In this document: in pieces, positions 55,544 to 63,539 of the stretch
Layout of the letters: every line of letters begins with the position of its first letter
Position numbering within the stretch: position 1 is the first letter of the stretch
NCBI RefSeq assembly: GCF_900103525.1
Contig: NZ_FNHN01000001.1
Coordinates: 248,001 to 312,000, forward strand
Direction of reading: 5' to 3'
Source of the DNA: Bacillus sp. OK048
GTDB taxonomy: Bacteria; Bacillota; Bacilli; Bacillales; Cytobacillaceae
Length of the DNA stretch: 64,000 nucleotides
Made by a program: the position numbers and the translations under genes
Notes under the pieces: model-generated
What the model was told of the DNA's origin: nothing
What the model saw: the letters and a program-made list of their open reading frames with translations, nothing else
Databases searched by the model: none

Positions 55544-55560
55544 ATGCAATTATCATGCCA
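55544..55560 (-). promoter_or_regulatory. Sigma-54 promoter of the MmgE/PrpD-CaiB unit
   Basis: Minus strand TGGCATGATAATTGCAT, identical to the fadF promoter over these 17 bases; GG-GC spacing 12. The first large gene starts about 340 bases downstream; 55193-55535 holds only a 13-codon frame behind GGGGAGGAAGAGG (about 55420) and looks like a deletion scar. Confidence 0.85.
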
Positions 55561-55634
55561 AGTAGTATTTGTACAATTAAACTAAGCATTTGTTAGGAAA
55601 ATACATAAAATAATTCCGGATTAGCTTCTATCTA

Positions 55635-55682
55635 ATGCATTGTTGCATTACATCGCGATGAATATAAATGTTATTTTGCATC
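55635..55682 (-). promoter_or_regulatory. Paired upstream activating sites for the MmgE/PrpD promoter
   Basis: ATGCATTGTTGCATT (55635-55649) and ATGTTATTTTGCATC (55668-55682), starts 33 bp apart. Confidence 0.78.
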
Positions 55683-55713
55683 TGATGATTGAAAAACGTA
55701 ATGCTTAAATGAT

Positions 55714-56952
55714 TTATGGCATTTTTAAAGTATTTAATTCTTTAACATCCTGATCTATCTTTCTTTGCAAGCGATATAATGTCACTGATGAGAAAAACAT
55801 AGCTTTTCCTAATAGCTTCCAAGAGATCGAAAATCCACCAAAAAGTTCATATAAATATCCGAATAGGGTGGTTCCAATCGTCGTGCTGATATTGCCCGGA
55901 GTCAAGGTAAATCCAAGGGCAAATCCCACGTAATTTGCTTCTACTGATTCAAGGACAATAACAGTATATAATCCAGCCCAACCCGAACCGGTCATGCCAA
56001 TAATTAAAGCAGTAATAGAAAGTATGATAAAATTGTTAAAAGGGAGCAATGCGAAGATAAACATGATCATGCAGTTTGCTATACATATATATGATAGAAA
56101 TAGCACTCTGCAATGAACAAACAACCAATCTACGAGAAATCCAAATAAAAACCGCCCAATAATCGAGCCGCACTGTAAAAAAGCAAGTAAATATCCTGCA
56201 TAGATTAGCGAAATATCAAATCGTTCATTCACATCTACCACAAAATAAGCTGTTATTGTAAATTGAGCTATAAATAAAAAAGGAATAACCAAGCATATCG
56301 TTTTAATCTTTTTGTCTCGCAGAACATATACAAACTCATTTCTTGTTAACTTTATTCTTGAGGAGTCTTTCATGCTGCGCCCTTCACCTTGAACATCCCG
56401 AAATAAAAAAGATGTAAAACTGATAACCATCAAGACGCAGCCAATGATTAAAAACCCCATCTTCCAATGATAATTTACAGCCATAAAGGGAAACCATACA
56501 GCAACAAGTAAACCAGAAACGCCGACGATTCCTTGCTTAATTCCTATGAAAGTACCTCTAACTTTTGATGGAAATAAAATCAGGATGCCTTTACTGATAG
56601 CTGGAGGAATAGTTGAAAAGAAAATCCCCATAATTAGGTAAGCAATCAGGATTATCATATATTCATCTAGCCAATATAAGCTAATTGAAATCAATCCAAC
56701 TATTATCCCTCCAAAAAAGAGAATACGTTTTACACCAAAATAATCTACTAGGATCCCGGAAGGTATAGAGCATATTGCGCTTCCTAAAGTAGCTGCGGCT
56801 GCTAAATATCCTATTTGTACCATTGATAAATGTAATTCCTGCTGAATAAAAGGTAAAATAGGGGTAATACCTAGATATACCATTGAAGACGTTAATTGCA
56901 AGAATAAAAAAGATGTAAATATCCATATCGGATATGATTTTATATTTAACAT
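55714..56952 (-). CDS. MFS transporter, tandem copy B
   Basis: 412 residues, 12 predicted membrane segments. YLGITPILPFIQQELHLSMV, SIPSGILVDYFGVKRILFFG (MFS motif A region), FPSKVRGTFIGIKQGIVGVS. GAGGG ribosome site. Very similar along its length to the next upstream gene (57011-58249), with identical C-terminal RLQRKIDQDVKELNTL. Likely imports an organic acid or related compound for the sigma-54-controlled pathway; family resembles CynX/NarK-type and sialate-type carriers, substrate unknown. Confidence 0.88.
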   Translation of the reverse strand: MLNIKSYPIWIFTSFLFLQLTSSMVYLGITPILPFIQQELHLSMVQIGYLAAAATLGSAICSIPSGILVDYFGVKRILFFGGIIVGLISISLYWLDEYMIILIAYLIMGIFFSTIPPAISKGILILFPSKVRGTFIGIKQGIVGVSGLLVAVWFPFMAVNYHWKMGFLIIGCVLMVISFTSFLFRDVQGEGRSMKDSSRIKLTRNEFVYVLRDKKIKTICLVIPFLFIAQFTITAYFVVDVNERFDISLIYAGYLLAFLQCGSIIGRFLFGFLVDWLFVHCRVLFLSYICIANCMIMFIFALLPFNNFIILSITALIIGMTGSGWAGLYTVIVLESVEANYVGFALGFTLTPGNISTTIGTTLFGYLYELFGGFSISWKLLGKAMFFSSVTLYRLQRKIDQDVKELNTLKMP

Positions 56953-57010
56953 TTTAAGCCCTCTTTTTTAAGAAGATAAAAGCTTGAAAAACGTAATGCA
57001 TGGTATGGCT

Positions 57011-58249
57011 TTATGACATTTCTAAGGTATTTAATTCTTTAACATCCTGATCTATCTTTCTTTGCAAGCGATATAATGCTACTGCTGAAAAAAACATAGT
57101 TCCTGCAAAAAGCATCCAAGGGATTGAAAAACCACCAAAAAGTTCATGGAAATATCCGAATATTGTGGCCCCTGCAGTCGTGCCTATATACCCCAAAGTC
57201 ATAGTTAAGCCAAGGGCAAAGCCCACATATTTTGTTTCTATCGCTTCAAGGACAATAACCGTATATATTCCAGTCCAGCCCGAGGCTGTCAGACCAATCA
57301 ATAAAGCAATAATAGAAAGTATGATAAAATTGTTAAATGGAAGCACCGCAAAGATAAACATGATAAGGCAGATTGCAATACATATCCATGCCAGAAAAAG
57401 CACCCTTCGGTTTAAAAACAACCTATCTCCCAGAAATCCGAACAATAACCGCCCAATAATTGCACCAAACTGTAAAAAGGCAAGTAAATATCCTGCATCG
57501 ATCAGTGGGATATCAAAACGTTCGTTCACATCTACCACAATATAAGTTGGGATTGTGAACTGAGCTATAAACATAAAGGGAATAACAAAGCATATAGTTT
57601 TAAGCTGTTTGTTTCTTAGAACATATACAAAATCAGTTCTTGTTAACTTACTTTTTGAAGAGTCTTTCATTTTACGACCTTCACCTTGAACATCCAAAAA
57701 TAAAAAGGCTATAAAACTAATAACCATCAAGGAGCAACCAATGAGCATAATCCCCATCTTCCAAGAATAATTTACAGCCATAAAGGGGAGCCAAATAGCC
57801 ACTATTAAAGCAGAAATGCTGGCAGCCGTTTGCTTTATTCCAATGAGAGTACCTCTAACCCGTGATGGAAATAAAATTAAGATGCCCTTACTAAGAGCTG
57901 GATGAAAAATTGCATAGAAAACACCTATAAAATTGAAAGCAAACAGGATTAGCAAATATTCGTTCAGCCAATATAGACTGATAGATATTAATCCAACAAC
58001 AAGCCCTCCAAAAAATAGAGAACGTTTTAAACCAAAATAGTCTACTAGTATCCCGGAAGGTATAGAGCAAATTGCGCTTCCTAAAAAAACTGCAGATGCC
58101 AAATATCCCATTTGTACAACGGATAAATGTAATTCCTGCTGAATAAAAGGCAAAATGGGTGTAACACCCGTATAGATCATGGAAGACGTTAGTTGGAAAA
58201 ATATTAAAAATGTAAATATCCCTATGGGATAATTTTTGTTAATTAACAT
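57011..58249 (-). CDS. MFS transporter, tandem copy A
   Basis: 412 residues, same length and layout as copy B 58 bp downstream. YTGVTPILPFIQQELHLSVV, SIPSGILVDYFGLKRSLFFG, FPSRVRGTLIGIKQTAASIS. First gene after the sigma-54 promoter at 58348-58364. The pair is a recent tandem duplication with scattered substitutions in membrane segments; both frames are intact, arguing for retained or divided function. Confidence 0.9.
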   Translation of the reverse strand: MLINKNYPIGIFTFLIFFQLTSSMIYTGVTPILPFIQQELHLSVVQMGYLASAVFLGSAICSIPSGILVDYFGLKRSLFFGGLVVGLISISLYWLNEYLLILFAFNFIGVFYAIFHPALSKGILILFPSRVRGTLIGIKQTAASISALIVAIWLPFMAVNYSWKMGIMLIGCSLMVISFIAFLFLDVQGEGRKMKDSSKSKLTRTDFVYVLRNKQLKTICFVIPFMFIAQFTIPTYIVVDVNERFDIPLIDAGYLLAFLQFGAIIGRLLFGFLGDRLFLNRRVLFLAWICIAICLIMFIFAVLPFNNFIILSIIALLIGLTASGWTGIYTVIVLEAIETKYVGFALGLTMTLGYIGTTAGATIFGYFHELFGGFSIPWMLFAGTMFFSAVALYRLQRKIDQDVKELNTLEMS

Positions 58250-58347
58250 ATAAAGACCCTCTTTTTATTATATTTTTCCGTTATGCTATTCTTATTTCAC
58301 CACCTATTAATTGAGTTCTATTTATTAATCTTTCATATACACAACAT

Positions 58348-58364
58348 GCAAAAAACATGCCAAA
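58348..58364 (-). promoter_or_regulatory. Sigma-54 promoter of the tandem MFS genes
   Basis: Minus strand TGGCATGTTTTTTGCAT, GG-GC spacing 12. Only one weak TGCAT half-site (about 58389) is seen upstream, unlike the 33-bp pairs at three other promoters. Confidence 0.78.
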
Positions 58365-58439
58365 TCGAAAAGACTTATTTTAATTAAGATGCATATACCT
58401 CAATGACAGAAGTGGCTGTATGATAAGTCCTTTAAATAG

Positions 58440-58478
58440 GGAAAGTGGAGAAAAATTTTCGTTTTTTCTCCACTTTCC
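58440..58478. terminator. Long hairpin terminator
   Basis: GGAAAGTGGAGAAAA (58440-58454) pairs with TTTTCTCCACTTTCC (58464-58478), 15 perfect pairs. Ends the minus-strand TRAP operon/SDR relic before the MFS promoter. Confidence 0.75.
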
Positions 58479-58514
58479 TGTCAGTATGTTGTGGGATATA
58501 TTAACAATCTTTCC

Positions 58515-58740
58515 CTATCTATTCTTTAGCATTATTGGGGCAATTAACTTCGTACAATTAAGACATCCCTTTAAATTTAAGGCCATTGTTTGATCCCAGC
58601 GTTCTTCATCGATTTTTAGAATCGATCTAGTTAGGCTTTTATCGCGAATACCTCCAACAACATTTATTAATATATCTGCTTTTTGAAATTCTAGCTTAAT
58701 TAGTTCACTAATCCCTTGCACTTCCTCTAATACTAATGCA
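58515..58740 (-). pseudogene. SDR central-segment relic
   Basis: HALVLEEVQGISELIKLEFQ, KADILINVVGGIRDKSL and DEERWDQTMALNLKGCLNCT are the middle of a FabG-like SDR (NNxG strand and alpha-E). The cofactor motif before and the YxxxK after are missing, and the frame stops after IMLKNR. It follows dctM and precedes a terminator, so it is the cut-off end of the TRAP operon. Confidence 0.75.
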
Positions 58741-58819
58741 TGGCCCGAACTGCAAAAACCTTGTTATTGTCCGTTATCTCCAGTTGGCTCCCTCTTCAGC
58801 AAAGCGTAAAGCAATTCAG

Positions 58820-60094
58820 TTACATTAACGCTGGCAAAAACAAAACAATTTGCGGAAAAAGAATCAATATGACAATTGAAAACAATAAAACACCAATAAA
58901 CGGTAACGAACCAATAAATACTTTATGAACCGGTATGCCTGAATGTTGACTTGTTATAAATAAATTCATTCCTACAGGCGGAGTGACGAGACCGATTTCG
59001 AGAAGAATTACCAGTACAATCCCAAACCAAATTGGATCATAGCCAAGCCCAATGATTAATGGGTAAACAAGCGGCAAAGTCAATAACATTGCCCCTATCA
59101 CTTCCAGAAACAACCCAACAATCAGATAAAGAAGAATAACGAAAAGCAAAATAACCCAAGAAGGAAACCCACTATTTGAAATCGATTCCAAAATAGCATT
59201 TCCAATCCTTGTCAAAGTGATATAATAAGCAAAAACCTGGGCACCGACGACAATGACGAAAATCATGGCTGTTTGTTTGACCGTAGTCATTAAAGCTTCT
59301 GTAATTTGCGAAACCTTTAATCTTTTTAAACTCAAACCGATCACAAGTGCACCAAAAGCACCAAAAGCTGAAGCCTCTGTCGGTGTTGCTATACCAGAAT
59401 AGATGACAGTCACAACTATTAGTATTAATAGAACAGCAGGCCATATTAATTTAAGTGACAACCATCTTTCTTTCCAGGAATATTTTTCAGTTTTGCTGTT
59501 GTTTTTAATCCCTAATAAAACAACGGATATAGACAATAACAATGCAACTAGTAACCCTGGAATAATACCTGCCATTAGCAGTTTTCCAATCGAGTTTTCA
59601 GTTTGGATACCATATAAAATCAAGGGAATACTAGGTGGAATCAATGCAGCCAATGTACCCGTAGATGTAGCGACTAGTCCCGCTGCTAAATGTGGTGGAT
59701 ATTTGGCCTCTATCATTTTGGGAACTGCTATTTCCGACATAACAGAAGCCGCAGCGACACTGCTTCCAGAAAGTGCACCAAAACCGGCACTCGCGAAGAC
59801 TGTCGAAACCCCAGCTCCTCCCGGTGTATGCCCCACCCATTTCAGTACACAACCAAATAAGTCATCTGCAATTCTACTTTTCGAAATAAAATGAGCCATA
59901 AGGATGAATAACGGCACCGCGCTAAAAACAAAGCTATTCACACTGCGGTATGCGGTTGTTGACAATATACCTTGCAGTGTATCATACCCTGAAAACAAAA
60001 ATACCCCCAATGAACCGACCGCTAACAATACAAAACCGATCGGCATTCCGATAAACAACAAAATAAGCAATAAAACCATATTGAAAATTAGCAC
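58820..60094 (-). CDS. dctM: TRAP transporter large permease
   Basis: 424 residues, GTG start with AGAGGTG. About 11-12 hydrophobic segments with family sequences FGALSGSSVAAASVMSEIAV, STGTLAALIPPSIPLILYGI, GIATPTEASAFGAFGALVIG and GLVTPPVGMNLFITS. Sodium- or proton-coupled import of the ligand delivered by DctP. Works with DctQ (55 bp upstream) and the dctP at 60783-61841. Confidence 0.95.
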   Translation of the reverse strand: MLIFNMVLLLILLFIGMPIGFVLLAVGSLGVFLFSGYDTLQGILSTTAYRSVNSFVFSAVPLFILMAHFISKSRIADDLFGCVLKWVGHTPGGAGVSTVFASAGFGALSGSSVAAASVMSEIAVPKMIEAKYPPHLAAGLVATSTGTLAALIPPSIPLILYGIQTENSIGKLLMAGIIPGLLVALLLSISVVLLGIKNNSKTEKYSWKERWLSLKLIWPAVLLILIVVTVIYSGIATPTEASAFGAFGALVIGLSLKRLKVSQITEALMTTVKQTAMIFVIVVGAQVFAYYITLTRIGNAILESISNSGFPSWVILLFVILLYLIVGLFLEVIGAMLLTLPLVYPLIIGLGYDPIWFGIVLVILLEIGLVTPPVGMNLFITSQHSGIPVHKVFIGSLPFIGVLLFSIVILILFPQIVLFLPALM

Positions 60095-60149
60095 CTTATC
60101 ACCTCTGTTCAGTTTGTATGACTTTTATGAATCTAAAAAAATACGATAT

Positions 60150-60647
60150 TTACTTGAATTCTTTTTTATCTTGTACAATATTAATCGAATCAATGAGTAA
60201 CCTGATACACATTATTAATAAACCTAAAGAAATGATCATCAGAGCCGGAGCCAGAGGATAATCTAGTATGCCAACAGACTGAATATTCTTTGCATAATAT
60301 TTCAATCCTTCTTTAAAGTTATTTATGCTTAATATAATGAAAAGCACTAAGGCTACAAGATTAGTAAACAACCCTACAATTCTCTTTGTGCCTTTAGAAA
60401 ACTTATGATACAGAAAATCAACATATACATGCCCGTTTTGTTGCTGTGTATAACTAACAGCTAGGTAAACCATAACAGGCAATAAGTACTCTCCGGTAAT
60501 TTCCATTGTTCCAGGAAGAGGTCTATGAAAAAAATATCTCAAAATAACATCCATAAATATCCATACCATCATTAAAAATAATGTGCCAGCAGATATAAGC
60601 GCCAAGAAATAATCAACTTTATCAAGCCATCTATTTAACAGTTTCAT
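60150..60647 (-). CDS. dctQ: TRAP transporter small permease
   Basis: 165 residues from ATG 60647 (GGGAGG upstream; the frame to 60698 overlaps the intergenic region). Four helices; FMDVILRYFFHRPLPGTMEI is the DctQ hallmark (D..LRY.....PG..E). Pairs with DctM in the membrane. Confidence 0.93.
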   Translation of the reverse strand: MKLLNRWLDKVDYFLALISAGTLFLMMVWIFMDVILRYFFHRPLPGTMEITGEYLLPVMVYLAVSYTQQQNGHVYVDFLYHKFSKGTKRIVGLFTNLVALVLFIILSINNFKEGLKYYAKNIQSVGILDYPLAPALMIISLGLLIMCIRLLIDSINIVQDKKEFK

Positions 60648-60782
60648 GGTCAACCTCCCTTGTAAAATGAAATAGAAGTCACTCGTATCATCAGACATGA
60701 ATCAGTTTGTTTCTACGAGTGACCAATTAATATCCATCTCATTTATTATTTATTTTCGATAACGTTTTTAAGATGTAATTGA

Positions 60783-61841
60783 TTATTTAACTTTTTCTAT
60801 TTCACCTAAAAATATTTCTAGTGCTTTATCAAAATTATCACTTTTTTTATTTTCCAATATTTTCTTTTTAAATCCATCATAGAAGTTTTGCCACCGCACT
60901 TTTTCATCTTCTGATAATTTATGTTCGGTTATTTGTCCAGATCCGACAAATTCTTCATAAATTTTTAAATCTTTTTCTTCGTCATATTGGGTTATACTTT
61001 TTCCCATTTCTTCGCCCACTTGCATGATAACCTCTTGGATATCTTTTGGTAAACCTTGAAATACCTTTTCATTTATGACGAGACCATGTACTCCTGTCCC
61101 CAATTTGATTTTTGTTACATAATCCGTCATTTCTTGGAGATCGTAAAGTTCTACTGTAGTAGCGCTAACATGAACTCCATCCAAAACTCCTGAGCTATAA
61201 GCAGTATATAAATCAGCCGAAGGCATTGTTACCGGTGTGGCCCCAAGGTGCTCTACTATTGATGTAAGTACACCACCCGCCCCTCTTAGTTTTAATCCTT
61301 TTGCATCTTCTGGAACCTTGACTTCTTTTTTACTATTAAATATATAGTAAAACGGAGTTAACCCTGAAGATACGAGTCTTACACCATTATTTAAATAGTC
61401 TTCTTCCAATGCTGGGCTTTGTTGGGACATTTTAAAAAAAGCCTGTGCACCTTGAGGAGTTGTTTCAAATAGTCCTGGTATACCAGGAATTACCGCGCCC
61501 AAAGCTGTTTCACTAGGTGTATAAGCAGGCGCGAAATGACTAATATCGGCCACACCACTAGCCACCAAATTCACTGAATCAGCCGCTTTCCCCAATTGCT
61601 CCCCAGGATAAAAATCAAACTGAACACGGCCATCTGTTAAGCTAGTAACCTTTTCCATAAATGGTTTTAAGTATTCTTTAGTAGTAGTTGACTCTGCAGA
61701 ATGCCACGTTGCAAATTTTAGTGTAATCACATCTTCTCTAGCTTCGCCTCCTGCTTCTTTTGAATTTGAGCCACAACCTGCCATGATTAATAGTAAAACC
61801 ATTAAACAACTAAGTAGAATTGAATATTTTTTCGATAACAT
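60783..61841 (-). CDS. dctP: TRAP transporter solute-binding lipoprotein (DctP type)
   Basis: 352 residues. Lipoprotein signal MLSKKYSILLSCLMVLLLIM-AGC, then VITLKFATWHSAESTTTKEY, FDFYPGEQLGKAADSVNLVA, VLDGVHVSATTVELYDLQEM. Same operon as dctQ and dctM, so this is the cognate receptor. Paralogous to 36912-37979 and to the interrupted copy at 31303-32400; the signal peptides are almost identical while the ligand-binding lobes differ, suggesting divergence of specificity. Confidence 0.94.
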   Translation of the reverse strand: MLSKKYSILLSCLMVLLLIMAGCGSNSKEAGGEAREDVITLKFATWHSAESTTTKEYLKPFMEKVTSLTDGRVQFDFYPGEQLGKAADSVNLVASGVADISHFAPAYTPSETALGAVIPGIPGLFETTPQGAQAFFKMSQQSPALEEDYLNNGVRLVSSGLTPFYYIFNSKKEVKVPEDAKGLKLRGAGGVLTSIVEHLGATPVTMPSADLYTAYSSGVLDGVHVSATTVELYDLQEMTDYVTKIKLGTGVHGLVINEKVFQGLPKDIQEVIMQVGEEMGKSITQYDEEKDLKIYEEFVGSGQITEHKLSEDEKVRWQNFYDGFKKKILENKKSDNFDKALEIFLGEIEKVK

Positions 61842-61896
61842 TTATTTACCCCCTGTGATGATTAATATTTCATACCTATGCTTAGATTGAAAATTA

Positions 61897-63282
61897 TTAA
61901 AAACTATTCAGTGTTAATAGGTTAGTAAATTCTGTGATGTTATTTTCTTTCTCCAATTCCCCAATTCTCCTAATTACCTCATTAATATTTTTTTCCGGAA
62001 TTTCATTAGGTGTTAGTTTGGAGCATTTCTTAAACTTATCAACTATCTCTTCGAAACTCATACTATTTTCAATACTGCCCAGTGGATGGTCAACTCTTCT
62101 CCGATGAACGTTACGATCCTTTGTGACAATAGTTACGATGGCCGGGGAAATCCCCCTACCTGCCAAACTATTATCATATCTAGTTATCACTCTACTGGCT
62201 ATATTCAGAATCCTCTGGTCAGCAATCGCTGTTTCCGTAAAATCTTCAACAAACACTTTCCCCTTTACCAAAGCCACTGCTACTGTATATGGAATACTAA
62301 ATTGTGCATCTACAACGACTTGCGGTTTTTTTCTTCTTTCAACCGGTTCACATACAACATTTGCATGAGTTGTAACATCTACTGAAATTTCCACGATGTC
62401 TTCTGGATTCATGTTTGTTTCCTCTCGTAATTGCAAAGCCGCATCAATTGCCGGGTGGGTAAAACGACAACAAGGATAAGGCTTAAAGCTTAAATTTTCA
62501 CTTTCGAAATTTTCCCCATATGAATCGATTAATAAATCGTAGTCAAAATGATCGTTTAAGTAAACTTTAGGAAAACTAAATTTACCATTGAAAACATTTC
62601 TGGCACCCGTTATACCTTGCTTTGCAAGAATAGCAGCGGTTACCCCTGCTTGTGCACCGAAAGCTGGTTGAATCCGCTTTGTTAAAGCTGCATCTGAAAC
62701 TGCTTGTACAGTACCTGCTACTTGACTCATTGTTATTCCTATAGCATTCATCAATTGTTCATCATTTAGCTTTAGGATCAAACCAGCAGTCAGGGCCGAT
62801 GCAAAATAAGCAAATGTAGAGGTATAAACAAGACCTATCTCAGTGGCTCCAATCTTTGTTGCTTTCCCTAATCTGCATAAGAAATCCAAACCTAATGTAA
62901 CCGCCTTCAAAAATAATTTTCCATCACATTCCCCTGCCCTTTCGGCTGCAGCCAAAGCGGCGGGAATAATCGAAACTCCTGCATGAAGAACTGCCTCATC
63001 ATGTGTATCATCAAAATCCCTTGCATGTGCCATGGTTGAATTTACTAAGGTAGCAAATGGAGCAGGTACCTTTATTCCATGATATAGGATTGTACTTTCC
63101 TTCTTCCCCCCCCAATCGGATATGATTTGCAGCAACTCGTTTGTTCCTTCTGCATTTACACCCGCTAATATGCAGCCAAGAGTATCCAAGATGTCTTTCT
63201 TTGAAGCATCTAAAACGTTATATGGTATTTCATCAAACGAGAGGGAATTTGCAATCTTAACGATCCTTTCCAAATGATCCAT
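61897..63282 (-). CDS. MmgE/PrpD family protein, copy 2
   Basis: 461 residues; AGGAGGAAATATT start region. Nearly identical to copy 1 (32574-33971) over the first 430 residues. Shares SFKPYPCCRFTHPAIDAALQ and RDFDDT(H/L)D; the change HDEAVLHAGVS versus LDQAALHAGVS is one of few. Immediately upstream of dctP in both copies, so MmgE-dctP is the duplicated unit. Reaction unknown (dehydratase, decarboxylase or epimerase within the family). Confidence 0.88.
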   Translation of the reverse strand: MDHLERIVKIANSLSFDEIPYNVLDASKKDILDTLGCILAGVNAEGTNELLQIISDWGGKKESTILYHGIKVPAPFATLVNSTMAHARDFDDTHDEAVLHAGVSIIPAALAAAERAGECDGKLFLKAVTLGLDFLCRLGKATKIGATEIGLVYTSTFAYFASALTAGLILKLNDEQLMNAIGITMSQVAGTVQAVSDAALTKRIQPAFGAQAGVTAAILAKQGITGARNVFNGKFSFPKVYLNDHFDYDLLIDSYGENFESENLSFKPYPCCRFTHPAIDAALQLREETNMNPEDIVEISVDVTTHANVVCEPVERRKKPQVVVDAQFSIPYTVAVALVKGKVFVEDFTETAIADQRILNIASRVITRYDNSLAGRGISPAIVTIVTKDRNVHRRRVDHPLGSIENSMSFEEIVDKFKKCSKLTPNEIPEKNINEVIRRIGELEKENNITEFTNLLTLNSF

Positions 63283-63476
63283 AATATTTCCTCCTTGGAA
63301 TTAAGGTTGGAAATTTTCCAAGCTTAAATAACATTCTAAAACTAAATCTAGTTTTCCACAGAAGCTTTATCGTGTCACTAAAAAAGAATGACATAAACCC
63401 TTACATTTTTTATAAAATTTCTATTATTCAACATAATAACATGGTAACGATCTAATTATATAGTCAATATTTTCTG

Positions 63477-63517
63477 TTCGCTGATACCCCGCCTCGTTAA
63501 GGTGGGGTATCAGCGAA
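63477..63517. repeat. 17-bp-stem hairpin without U-tract
   Basis: TTCGCTGATACCCCGCC (63477-63493) pairs with GGTGGGGTATCAGCGAA (63501-63517) with one G-T. Between the acyl-CoA dehydrogenase stop and the MmgE copy 2 gene. It could be a terminator working without a T-run, a processing site, or an inserted repeat. Confidence 0.65.
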
Positions 63518-63539
63518 ATAAAATATAATTCTTCAGCTA

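Noticed and set aside
58740..58928. 62-codon plus-strand frame
   Set aside because: Antisense to the dctM end, no ribosome site or domain.
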